Assembly: GCA_937957805.1 (NCBI GenBank)
Contig: CALFXW010000247.1
Coordinates: 1-8,331 of the forward strand
Reading direction: 5' to 3'
Source: an uncultured Sphingopyxis sp.
Lineage (GTDB): Bacteria; Pseudomonadota; Alphaproteobacteria; Sphingomonadales; Sphingomonadaceae
Length of the DNA: 8,331 nt
The position numbers and the translations under genes were made by a program. A model generated the notes under the pieces. That model was not told the origin of the DNA. It made no database searches and was given only the letters and a program-made list of their open reading frames with translations. Within the stretch, counting starts at the first letter, position 1. Every line of letters begins with the position of its first letter. Shown one piece after another: positions 1-6,815 of the stretch.

Positions 1-510
1 TGGCCCGCATCGGCGGCGGGGCTGCGCATTGGCATCAACCTCGACGCCAAAATTCTGGCCGATGAAGATTTGGCCGCGCAAATGCAGGACGAAGCGGCAC
101 TGGCGGGGGTCGCGATGCGCCGCCTCACCATCGAACTGCTCGAAAGCGCGATGCTCACTGACCCCGAAGCCGTCGCCAAGAACCTCAGCCAGCTGCGTCA
201 GGCGGGGGCAAAAGTCGCGCTTGATGATTTTGGCAGCGGCTATTCGGGGCTGGCGTGGCTCGACGCGCTGCCGGTCGATTATTTGAAAATGGATGCCGCG
301 CGCACCGCCAGCGTGGCAACATCAGGCGGTGTGGTCGTGCGCGATCTTTTGGCGCTCGCCGCGCGCCACGCCCTCCCCATGTTGGCCGAAGGGGTGGAAA
401 ATCATGCAGAGGCGGCCTTGCTGCGCGATATGGGTGTCACCATCGCGCAAGGGCATGGCCTGTCCCCGCCGCTGGAGGAGGGGGATTTGATCAAATTATT
501 GGCGGGTTAA
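1..510 (+). CDS. EAL-domain cyclic-di-GMP phosphodiesterase, C-terminal part (5' end outside window)
   Basis: The reading frame is open from the first base and gives 169 residues ending in TAA. It is the C-terminal two thirds of an EAL domain, the family that hydrolyses cyclic-di-GMP to pGpG at a two-metal site. Numbering within the fragment, I see the conserved Asn (INLD, N13), the ELLE glutamate pair (E45, E48), the DDFGSGYS loop (D75, D76), the lysine of DYLKMD (K96), the EGVE motif (E130-E133) and the QG near the end (Q150). All metal-binding and catalytic positions that fall in the fragment are present, so an active enzyme is likely. The EAL signature and any N-terminal GGDEF, PAS or membrane part lie upstream, so the full architecture cannot be told. 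The protein ends about 20 residues after Q150, so EAL is the last domain. The gene converges with mfd and overlaps its last codons by 15 bp. Confidence 0.92.
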   Translation, partial: WPASAAGLRIGINLDAKILADEDLAAQMQDEAALAGVAMRRLTIELLESAMLTDPEAVAKNLSQLRQAGAKVALDDFGSGYSGLAWLDALPVDYLKMDAARTASVATSGGVVVRDLLALAARHALPMLAEGVENHAEAALLRDMGVTIAQGHGLSPPLEEGDLIKLLAG

Positions 511-3500
511 TTTCGCCAGCCCCTTGGATAATTGCAGCGCGCCGTTCAAACGCGCCGCCGCATGGGGCCAGCTTCGCGCAATGTTGAGCCGCCCGTCGGG
601 GCGCAATTTGGCGGTGCCCGACAATCGTTCGACATAGGCAATCAGCCCCGCGACATTGGGCGGCGCATCGCCCGCAAAGGCGACCAACGCACCCTTTGCC
701 GAAATATCGAGCCGCGAAACGCCCGCCTGCATCGCGAATAATTTTATCTCCATCAACTGCATCAAATTGGCGGTCGGTTCGGGCAATGGCCCGAAACGGT
801 CGATCATTTCGGCGGCAAAGGCGTCAATGTCCGCGCGCGATTCCAAATCATTGAGGCGGCGATAAAGCGCCATACGCAGCGACAGGTCGGGCACATAATC
901 ATCGGGCAGCAGAATCGGCGCATCGAGTGTGATGAGCGGGGATACGCGTTCCTTGGGTGCGGCCAGCCCCGCCCCCTCTGCGCGGGCGAGCAAAATCGCA
1001 TCCTCCAGCATCGATTGATATAGTTCGAAACCGACTTCGCGGATGTGGCCTGATTGTTCATCGCCAACCAGATTGCCCGCCCCGCGCATGTCGAGGTCAT
1101 GGCTCGCCAATTGGAACCCCGCCCCCAAAGAATCGAGGTCGAGCAGCAATTTCAGCCGTTTCTCCGCTGTTTCGGTGATAATTCGATCCGCTGGCGTGGT
1201 GAAATAGGCATAAGCGCGGGTTTTCGCGCGGCCAACGCGCCCGCGCAACTGGTATAGCTGCGACAGGCCGAAACGGTCGGCGCGGTGGATGATCAGCGTA
1301 TTGGCGTTGGGAATGTCCAGCCCGCTTTCGACGATAGTGGTGGAGAGGAGGACATCATAGCGCCCCTCGTAAAAGGCGCTCATCCGGTCTTCGACCTCGC
1401 TCGGCGCCATCTGCCCATGCGCGACGACATAGCGCACTTCGCCCACCGATTTGCGCAGGAAATCCTCTATATCCGGGATGTCGGAAATGCGCGGCACAAC
1501 GATGAAACTCTGCCCGCCGCGATGATGTTCGCGCAGCAATGCCTCGCGCATCACCACCGCATCCCACGCCGAAACATAGGTGCGCACAGCCAGCCGGTCG
1601 ACCGGCGGGGTTTTGATGACACTCAGGTCGCGCAGCCCCGACATCGCCATTTGGAGCGTGCGGGGGATGGGGGTCGCAGTCAGCGTCAGCACATGAGCGT
1701 CGGCCCGCAGCGCCTTTAACCTTTCCTTATGCACCACACCGAAATGCTGTTCCTCATCGACGATAATCAGGCCTAGCCGTTTGAATTCAATGCCTTTGGC
1801 AAGCACCGCATGGGTGCCGATGACGATGTCGATCTGCCCGGCAGACAGGCCATCGCGCACCGATTTGGCTTCGCCGGTTGGAACCAGCCGCGACAGGCGG
1901 CCAATGTTGATCGGAAAGCCGCGAAACCGTTCGATGAAATTGGCGTGGTGCTGGCGGGCGAGCAAGGTTGTCGGGGCGACGATGGCCACTTGTAGCCCCG
2001 CCATCGCAGCGACAAAGGCGGCGCGTAACGCGACCTCTGTCTTGCCGAAACCGACATCGCCGCACACCAGCCGGTCCATCGGCTTGCCCGCCGCCAGATC
2101 GGCCAGAACATCGGCGATGGCGGCTTCCTGATCCTCCGTCTCGGTATAGGGAAAGCGGTTGAGGAATTCGGGGAAACTGGCATCCGCATCGGCGCGCGGG
2201 GCGATGGCAAGCGCGCGCTGCGCCGCAGTCGCCAGCAAAACGCCTGCAATTTCGCGGATGCGTTCCTTCATCTTGGCGCGGCGGCGTTGCCATGCGTCCC
2301 CGCCCAAACGGTCGAGCGCGACCGCTTCGCCATCGCCGCCGTAACGCGTCAAAACGTCGAGATTTTCGACCGGCACATATAATTTGTCGCCGCCCGCATA
2401 GGTCAGCCAGACGCAATCATGCGGCGATTGCCCGACGGGGATGGATGTCAGCCCCTGATAGCGCCCGATGCCATGGTCACGGTGGACGACCAGATCGCCG
2501 GTCGACAGGCTGGCCATTTCGGCGAGGAAGGCATCGGCGCTCTTGCGCTTTTTGGCGCGGCGCACCAACCGGTCGCCCAGCATATCCTGTTCGGTGAGGA
2601 TGCTGATGTCGCCCAGCGTAAACCCATGGTCGAGCGGCAGGCAGAGCGCGGCGCTGTTCTGCGCGTCGGATAGCGCCAGCGCGCCCGCCCAATCATCGGC
2701 AGGGACAAGTCCGCGCACACCATGTTCTTCGAGCAGTTGCAGCAGCCGCGCGCGCGAGCCGGGTGAGTAACAGGCGAGGATGATTTTGCGCCCCGCGCGC
2801 CGTTCAGCCGCGATATGCGCGGCAATTTCTGCATAAATCGGCCCGTTCTGCGCGCGAATATCGGCAAAATCGCGCGCTGCATGGCTGTCCAGATCGATGA
2901 TATTGGGGGCGGGCGGTTCGGCAAAACCCGTAACGCCATGGACGGGCACTGCGTCTGCCAATGTCCGCCATTCGTCGTCCAATATATAGAGTGCGTCGGG
3001 GGGCAGCGGACGATAGGCACCGGGTGTCCGCCCCTCCGCCTCCAGCCGGTTGGCGTGATAATCGGCGATGGCTTCCCAGCGATGGGCGCGGGCGCTGGCG
3101 GCGCCATCTTCCTCCACCCACAGGCAATCATCGCCCAGATGGTCGGTGATCGGCACCAGCCGTTCCTCCATCAACGGCAGCCAATGTTCCATCCCCGCGC
3201 TGCGCCGACCATCGCTGATCGCCTGATAAAGCGTGTCGCCCGTCGCACTGACGCCAAAAAGTTCGCGATATTGGGTGCGGAAACGGCGGATATTTTCTTC
3301 GCTAAGCTGCACCTCACTCGCCGGACGGAGTGAAAATCCATCGGCCTTGGCGCTGCTGCGTTGGTCGGCGGGGTCAAAACGGCGGATATCCTCCACCTCA
3401 TCGCCAAAGAAATCGAGCCGGTAGCCGAGCGTTTCGCCCGCCGGGAAGAAATCAACTATCCCGCCGCGCACCGCATATTCGCCATGGTCGGCGACATTAT

Positions 3501-3969
3501 CGACGCGCACATAACCCAGATTACTCAGCCGGGCGGCGAGCGCATCGCGGTCGATCCGGCTGCCCACACGAATGTCGAGGCTGAGTGCGCGGATGCGAAA
3601 GGGGGTGAGCGTGCGCTGCAAAACCGCATTGGCGCTGGTAAGGATAATCTGGGGGCCGTGGCGCGGGCCCTGCAACCGTGCCAGCGTGGCGAGCCGCGCC
3701 GAACCGACGGCAAGGCTGGGGCCGGAACGGTCGTAGGGCAGGCAATCCCAAGCCGGAAAGGTCAAAATTTCCACATCGGGGGCGAAAAATTGCGCCGCAT
3801 CGGCAATCGCCTGCATCGCGGCTGCATCGCTGGTTATCCATGCGAGGCGGCGACCGCGCGCATGGGCGAGCCGCGACAGTTCGCCCGCCAGCATCGGCGC
3901 ATAGCCCGGCGCAACGCGGGTGAGGCGCAGCGCACCCGCTGCGTCAAAAAGGCGCGTCGCCAGCGTCAT
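496..3969 (-). CDS. mfd: Transcription-repair coupling factor Mfd
   Basis: Mfd is a DNA translocase that removes RNA polymerase stalled at a lesion and recruits UvrA to start nucleotide excision repair of the transcribed strand. The protein has 1157 residues, close to the 1148 of E. coli. In order: a UvrB-like N-terminal region (TFPAWDCLPYD, residues 70-80); the RNA-polymerase-interacting domain starting around residue 490 (VVHRDHGIGRY, H496-H499); the helicase core with Walker A GDVGFGKT (637-644), DEEQ (738-741), TATPIPRT and the motif VI RGRVGR (909-914); the TRG translocation motif DMRGAG (960-965), shared with RecG; and the C-terminal TRCF regulatory domain from about residue 1015 (LPDDYVPDLSLRMALYRRL). 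Nothing is missing or frameshifted. The ATG overlaps the sdhE stop as ATGA, so translation is probably coupled to sdhE and there is no separate promoter. The 3' end overlaps the EAL gene on the opposite strand by 15 bp. Confidence 0.98.
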   Translation of the reverse strand: MTLATRLFDAAGALRLTRVAPGYAPMLAGELSRLAHARGRRLAWITSDAAAMQAIADAAQFFAPDVEILTFPAWDCLPYDRSGPSLAVGSARLATLARLQGPRHGPQIILTSANAVLQRTLTPFRIRALSLDIRVGSRIDRDALAARLSNLGYVRVDNVADHGEYAVRGGIVDFFPAGETLGYRLDFFGDEVEDIRRFDPADQRSSAKADGFSLRPASEVQLSEENIRRFRTQYRELFGVSATGDTLYQAISDGRRSAGMEHWLPLMEERLVPITDHLGDDCLWVEEDGAASARAHRWEAIADYHANRLEAEGRTPGAYRPLPPDALYILDDEWRTLADAVPVHGVTGFAEPPAPNIIDLDSHAARDFADIRAQNGPIYAEIAAHIAAERRAGRKIILACYSPGSRARLLQLLEEHGVRGLVPADDWAGALALSDAQNSAALCLPLDHGFTLGDISILTEQDMLGDRLVRRAKKRKSADAFLAEMASLSTGDLVVHRDHGIGRYQGLTSIPVGQSPHDCVWLTYAGGDKLYVPVENLDVLTRYGGDGEAVALDRLGGDAWQRRRAKMKERIREIAGVLLATAAQRALAIAPRADADASFPEFLNRFPYTETEDQEAAIADVLADLAAGKPMDRLVCGDVGFGKTEVALRAAFVAAMAGLQVAIVAPTTLLARQHHANFIERFRGFPINIGRLSRLVPTGEAKSVRDGLSAGQIDIVIGTHAVLAKGIEFKRLGLIIVDEEQHFGVVHKERLKALRADAHVLTLTATPIPRTLQMAMSGLRDLSVIKTPPVDRLAVRTYVSAWDAVVMREALLREHHRGGQSFIVVPRISDIPDIEDFLRKSVGEVRYVVAHGQMAPSEVEDRMSAFYEGRYDVLLSTTIVESGLDIPNANTLIIHRADRFGLSQLYQLRGRVGRAKTRAYAYFTTPADRIITETAEKRLKLLLDLDSLGAGFQLASHDLDMRGAGNLVGDEQSGHIREVGFELYQSMLEDAILLARAEGAGLAAPKERVSPLITLDAPILLPDDYVPDLSLRMALYRRLNDLESRADIDAFAAEMIDRFGPLPEPTANLMQLMEIKLFAMQAGVSRLDISAKGALVAFAGDAPPNVAGLIAYVERLSGTAKLRPDGRLNIARSWPHAAARLNGALQLSKGLAKLTRQ

Positions 3970-4229
3970 ATGATGCGGATATAATCCAGCCGCCGCAGCG
4001 CGTCGAACATCGGCCCCTTCAGGCGTTCGGGTGCTTCAGCCACCCCCATTGCCCAGGCCAGTATATCGACATCCTGTTCGTCGATCAGCGCCTCAAACCA
4101 TGTAATTTCCGCTGGCCCCCATGATTGATGGTGCGTATCAAAAAAGCCGCCGACCAGATAATCCGCTTCGCGCGTGCCGCGATGCCATGCGCGGTAATGC
4201 AGCGCGCGAAGATGGGCGGGGTCGGACAT
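3966..4229 (-). CDS. sdhE: Succinate dehydrogenase assembly factor SdhE (FAD assembly factor, YgfY/DUF339 family)
   Basis: This is a cytoplasmic protein of 87 residues. The family promotes covalent attachment of FAD to the flavoprotein subunit of succinate dehydrogenase and fumarate reductase. The diagnostic RGxxE motif is present (R17, G18, E21) and is followed by the usual acidic and aromatic pattern (AD-YLVGGFFD, residues 22-31). The second half carries the family pattern DVDILAWAMG (residues 53-62), matching the DPDLFNWLM stretch of E. coli SdhE. Length is typical (80-95 residues). I chose the ATG at 4229 because an AGAGGA ribosome binding site lies 5 bases upstream and the family begins here; the frame stays open upstream only as antisense of recG. 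The stop overlaps the mfd start (ATGA), giving a two-gene sdhE-mfd operon. recG is transcribed divergently 66 bp away. Confidence 0.93.
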   Translation of the reverse strand: MSDPAHLRALHYRAWHRGTREADYLVGGFFDTHHQSWGPAEITWFEALIDEQDVDILAWAMGVAEAPERLKGPMFDALRRLDYIRII

Positions 4230-4234
4230 GGATT

Positions 4235-4240
4235 TCCTCT
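4235..4240 (-). promoter_or_regulatory. Ribosome binding site of sdhE
   Basis: AGAGGA on the minus strand, 5 bases before the ATG at 4229. This site decides the sdhE start against the much longer upstream open frame that runs antisense to recG as far as 4913. Confidence 0.75.
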
Positions 4241-4329
4241 TTACCGGCGGGGCTGGCGCACTGGCCGCGCAATGCCTATGCTGCGCGCCATAGTCATGCG
4301 GCCCGCCATACTCAATCCTCTCTTTACCG
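4237..4329. repeat. Pair of 10-bp direct repeats (CTCTTTACCG) around the sdhE/recG divergent region
   Basis: CTCTTTACCG occurs at 4237-4246 and again at 4320-4329, an 83-bp period. The left copy overlaps the sdhE ribosome binding site and the right copy lies within the first codons of recG. A repeated 10-mer in about 100 bp is unlikely by chance but not impossible. No known operator is recognised. Confidence 0.35.
4287..4315 (-). promoter_or_regulatory. Candidate sigma-70 type promoter of sdhE-mfd
   Basis: On the minus strand, TTGAGT (4315-4310) and TATGGC (4292-4287) are separated by exactly 17 bases. They match the housekeeping -35 and -10 consensus at 4 of 6 and 3 of 6 positions. The implied start of transcription near 4280 would give a leader of about 50 bases before the sdhE ATG. 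The -35 hexamer would lie inside the first codons of recG, so polymerase binding here could interfere with recG transcription. The match is modest and could be chance. Confidence 0.3.
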
Positions 4330-6374
4330 AAATGGCTGCCAGAAAGGGCGTCGGCCCGGGGCTTGTCCGCCTGCTTGAACGGTTGGAAATCCGCCGGGTG
4401 CGTGACCTGCTCTTTCACTTGCCGAGCGGCTTTGTGGAGCGGCGATTCATCGCCGATCTGGACGCGGCGCGCATCGGCGAACAGGCGCTGGTCGAACTGT
4501 GCGCCAGCGAATATCGCGCAGGCCGTTCGCCGCGCGCGCCGATGCGTATTTCCGCCGTTGATCGTGCCGGAAACCATGTCGCCATCGTCTATTTCGGGCG
4601 CGCGGCGCATATCGGCAAGCGGGCCTTTCCATTGGGCGAATGGCGGTTGGTGGCGGGACGGATCGACCGTTTCGGCGATGATCTGCAAATCGTCCACCCC
4701 GACCATGTGGGCGCGGTAACGGGGGATGGCGCGCCGCCTGCCAAGGCGCATGAAAATATCTATCCGCTGACAGAGGGGTTGACCAACCCGCGCATCGCCG
4801 CGCTGATGGCCGATGCGCTGGGCGATGCGCCAAATCTGCCCGAATGGGCGGATGCGTCCTTGCTGACCAACCGTAACTGGCCCGACTGGCGAAGCGCGCT
4901 CACCCATGTCCATGGCGATACGCGGGGGGAGGCGGACACAGCGGCGCGCGACCGGCTGGCCTATGATGAATTATTGGCCGGACAATTGGCTTTTCTGCTC
5001 GTCCGCGCGGCGGGGCGGCAGCGACCGGGGCGCATATTGACGCCAACGGGACGGCTGCGCGATGCGGTGCCGCTCCCCTTTGCGCTGACCGGCGCGCAGG
5101 TGCGCGCGATTAAGGAAATCGACCGCGATTTGATAAGCGGCGCGCCGATGCTGCGCCTGCTGCAAGGCGATGTTGGATCGGGCAAGACGCTGGTGGCGCT
5201 GATGGCGATGCTGGCAGCGGCGGAAAATGGCGCACAGGCCGCGATGCTCGCCCCCACAGAGATTTTGGCGCGGCAACATTTTACCAATTTGTCGGCGCTG
5301 CTGCGCGATGTGCCGGTGCGCGTCGCGCTCCTCACCGGACGGGAAAAGGGCAGGGCGCGCAGCGAGATTGTCGATGCGCTGGCGCGCGGTGACATCGACA
5401 TAGTTATCGGCACCCACGCGATTTTTCAGGATGCGGTTGTTTATGATGATCTGGCGCTGATCATCGTCGATGAACAGCATAAGTTCGGGGTGGCGCAGCG
5501 CATGGCATTGGCGCGCAAGGGGCGGCAAGTGCCGCATGTGCTGGCGATGACGGCAACCCCCATCCCGCGCACCTTGGTGCTCGCCGCTTATGGGGAGCTG
5601 GATGAAAGCCGCCTCGATGAACTGCCGCCGGGGCGCAGCCCGGTGGATACCCGCGTCGTCACGCAGGAACGTATCGGCGATATGACCGATGCGTTGGCGC
5701 GTCATCTGAACGGGGGTGGCCGTGCTTATTGGGTGTGCCCGCTGGTCAATGACAGTGACAAGAGCGATGCCACCGCGGTGGAGGCGCGCTTTGCCGCGCT
5801 GCAGACGCGCTTTGGCGCTGCGGTCGCGATGGTGCATGGGCAGATGGCAGCGACGGATCGCGACGCGGCGATGCAGGCATTTATCAGCGGAACGGTCAGC
5901 CTGCTGGTTGCGACAACGGTCATCGAAGTCGGGGTCGATGTGCCCGAAGCCAGCCTGATGATTATCGAAAATGCGGAACGTTTCGGGCTGGCGCAGCTCC
6001 ACCAATTGCGCGGGCGGGTCGGGCGCGGTAGCGCGGCATCGCGCTGCATATTGCTGCGCGCCAATGCAGTCAGCGAAACCGCGCGCGCGCGCCTCACCCT
6101 CATGCGCGAAACGCAGGATGGTTTCCACATAGCGCAGGAGGATTTGCGCCTGCGCGGCGGTGGCGAGTTGATGGGGACGCGCCAGTCTGGCGAAGGGCAA
6201 TTTCATCTGGCGACCGGCGAACAGATCGACCGGCTGATCGGCGTCGCGCGCGATGATGCGCACCTGCTGCTTGAACGCGATGGGGGGCTGGATGGTGCGC
6301 GCGGGGATGCGGCGCGCATCCTCCTCTATTTATTTGAACGTGATGTCGGGGTGCAATTGCTCAGGGGTGGTTAG
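4296..6374 (+). CDS. recG: ATP-dependent DNA helicase RecG
   Basis: RecG is a superfamily 2 helicase that remodels stalled replication forks, Holliday junctions and R-loops. From the chosen ATG the protein has 692 residues, against 693 in E. coli. The N-terminus fits the alphaproteobacterial pattern MRPAILNPLF followed by a KGVGP helix-hairpin-helix-like segment (about 17-21) and DLLFHLPSG. An OB-fold wedge region follows (about 40-170). The helicase core has Walker A GDVGSGKT (291-298), DEQH (392-395), TATPIPRT and RGRVGR (572-577). The TRG translocation segment LRLRGGGELMGTRQSG (617-632) follows. The frame is open back to 4125, but that extension overlaps sdhE and carries no family sequence. 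In-frame ATGs at 4272 and 4278 are alternatives. None of these starts has a clear ribosome binding site, so 4296 rests on family length and N-terminal sequence. The gene is divergent from sdhE-mfd and convergent with the PilZ gene. Confidence 0.97.
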   Translation: MRPAILNPLFTEMAARKGVGPGLVRLLERLEIRRVRDLLFHLPSGFVERRFIADLDAARIGEQALVELCASEYRAGRSPRAPMRISAVDRAGNHVAIVYFGRAAHIGKRAFPLGEWRLVAGRIDRFGDDLQIVHPDHVGAVTGDGAPPAKAHENIYPLTEGLTNPRIAALMADALGDAPNLPEWADASLLTNRNWPDWRSALTHVHGDTRGEADTAARDRLAYDELLAGQLAFLLVRAAGRQRPGRILTPTGRLRDAVPLPFALTGAQVRAIKEIDRDLISGAPMLRLLQGDVGSGKTLVALMAMLAAAENGAQAAMLAPTEILARQHFTNLSALLRDVPVRVALLTGREKGRARSEIVDALARGDIDIVIGTHAIFQDAVVYDDLALIIVDEQHKFGVAQRMALARKGRQVPHVLAMTATPIPRTLVLAAYGELDESRLDELPPGRSPVDTRVVTQERIGDMTDALARHLNGGGRAYWVCPLVNDSDKSDATAVEARFAALQTRFGAAVAMVHGQMAATDRDAAMQAFISGTVSLLVATTVIEVGVDVPEASLMIIENAERFGLAQLHQLRGRVGRGSAASRCILLRANAVSETARARLTLMRETQDGFHIAQEDLRLRGGGELMGTRQSGEGQFHLATGEQIDRLIGVARDDAHLLLERDGGLDGARGDAARILLYLFERDVGVQLLRGG

Positions 6375-6383
6375 GGGCTGACC

Positions 6384-6710
6384 CTATATATTCGCGCCCA
6401 GCGCGCGCAACAAGGGCACATAATCGCTGAGCGGCATGCCCTGCAGGAATTGGATGCCGCTGCGCCCGCCGAGCGACCAGATGCAGCGCCCCGCCACTTT
6501 GCCCAAAACCGGCATCGAAAAATGGACAATGCCATTGTCGGTTATCGTCTGTTCGTGGCGGATGAGCGCGCCATCCGCCGAGATGTTGACGATGGTTACC
6601 ATCGCTGGCTGCCCGTCGGGCAGGTTCAACGGCACGCGCGCATATACATCGGTGCGCGGGCACGAACGCTGGTCGACCCCTTGGTAGGAGGCATTGGTTA
6701 TAGGCTTCAT
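6384..6710 (-). CDS. Small stand-alone PilZ-domain protein, probable cyclic-di-GMP receptor
   Basis: The protein has 108 residues and is essentially one PilZ domain, with no signal peptide or membrane segment. Both cyclic-di-GMP-binding motifs are present: RxxxR (R15 to R19, RSCPR) in the N-terminal arm and [D/N]xSxxG (N42, S44, G47, NISADG) in the barrel. A later GRCIWSLGGRSGIQF stretch (about 74-88) fits the last strands of the barrel. Stand-alone PilZ proteins pass a cyclic-di-GMP signal to a partner by binding. The partner here is unknown, and motility, polysaccharide production or the cell cycle are only possibilities. An AAAGG ribosome binding site lies 7 bases before the ATG. The gene is on the same strand as tyrS, 92 bp downstream of it, so it could be read through from tyrS or have its own promoter. 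Its stop codon faces that of recG across 9 bp. Confidence 0.9.
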   Translation of the reverse strand: MKPITNASYQGVDQRSCPRTDVYARVPLNLPDGQPAMVTIVNISADGALIRHEQTITDNGIVHFSMPVLGKVAGRCIWSLGGRSGIQFLQGMPLSDYVPLLRALGANI

Positions 6711-6748
6711 CGCATCGCCTTTGCGCTAGAGACGCGCGATATTGCGCC

Positions 6749-6763
6749 CAACAATGTCAACAA
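6749..6763 (-). repeat. TTGTTG direct repeat upstream of the PilZ gene
   Basis: On the minus strand the sequence reads TTGTTG-ACA-TTGTTG, two perfect 6-mers with a 9-bp period, about 40 to 50 bases upstream of the PilZ start. It contains TTGACA, a perfect -35 hexamer, but no fitting -10 follows at 16-18 bases. It could be a regulator site or an activator-dependent promoter element; function is unknown. Confidence 0.3.
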
Positions 6764-6794
6764 GCGGTAAACATAACGGCGAATGGATGCAGGG

Positions 6795-6815
6795 TGCTGC
6801 GATTATTTTGCAGCA
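6795..6815 (-). terminator. Weak hairpin over the tyrS stop codon
   Basis: On the minus strand TGCTGC and GCAGCA form a perfect 6-bp stem with a 9-base A/T-rich loop that contains the TAA stop of tyrS. No run of T follows, so this is not a standard intrinsic terminator. It could slow or attenuate transcription into the PilZ gene, or mean nothing. Confidence 0.2.

Noticed and set aside
1787..2416. 209-residue minus-strand frame within mfd, and other shadows such as 3361-3984 (+) and 2815-3333 (+)
   Set aside because: All lie within the mfd coding sequence in other frames, and their compositions show no domain pattern.
4125..4295. Upstream extension of recG by 57 residues
   Set aside because: It overlaps sdhE on the other strand and has no similarity to RecG N-termini; 692 residues from 4296 is the family length.
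4230..4913. Upstream extension of sdhE to a 315-residue protein
   Set aside because: The extra residues are antisense to recG. SdhE proteins are 80-95 residues and the AGAGGA site fixes the start at 4229.
6141..6188. RecG TRG segment reading GGGE where E. coli has GPGE
   Set aside because: As far as I recall this position varies among RecG proteins, and the flanking RLRG and GTRQSG residues are intact, so it is not a sign of lost activity.
4971..6263. 430-residue open frame on the minus strand across recG
   Set aside because: It is antisense to recG, shows no family motif and is rich in Arg, His and Gln, typical of a shadow frame in high-GC DNA.
6375..6383. Bidirectional terminator between recG and the PilZ gene
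   Set aside because: The 9-bp gap has no inverted repeat and no T-run on either strand.
6732..6760. Standard sigma-70 promoter for the PilZ gene from TTGACA (minus strand, 6760-6755)
   Set aside because: At 17 bases the -10 position reads GCGCGT; TATCGC occurs only at a 13-base spacing. Kept only as a repeat element.
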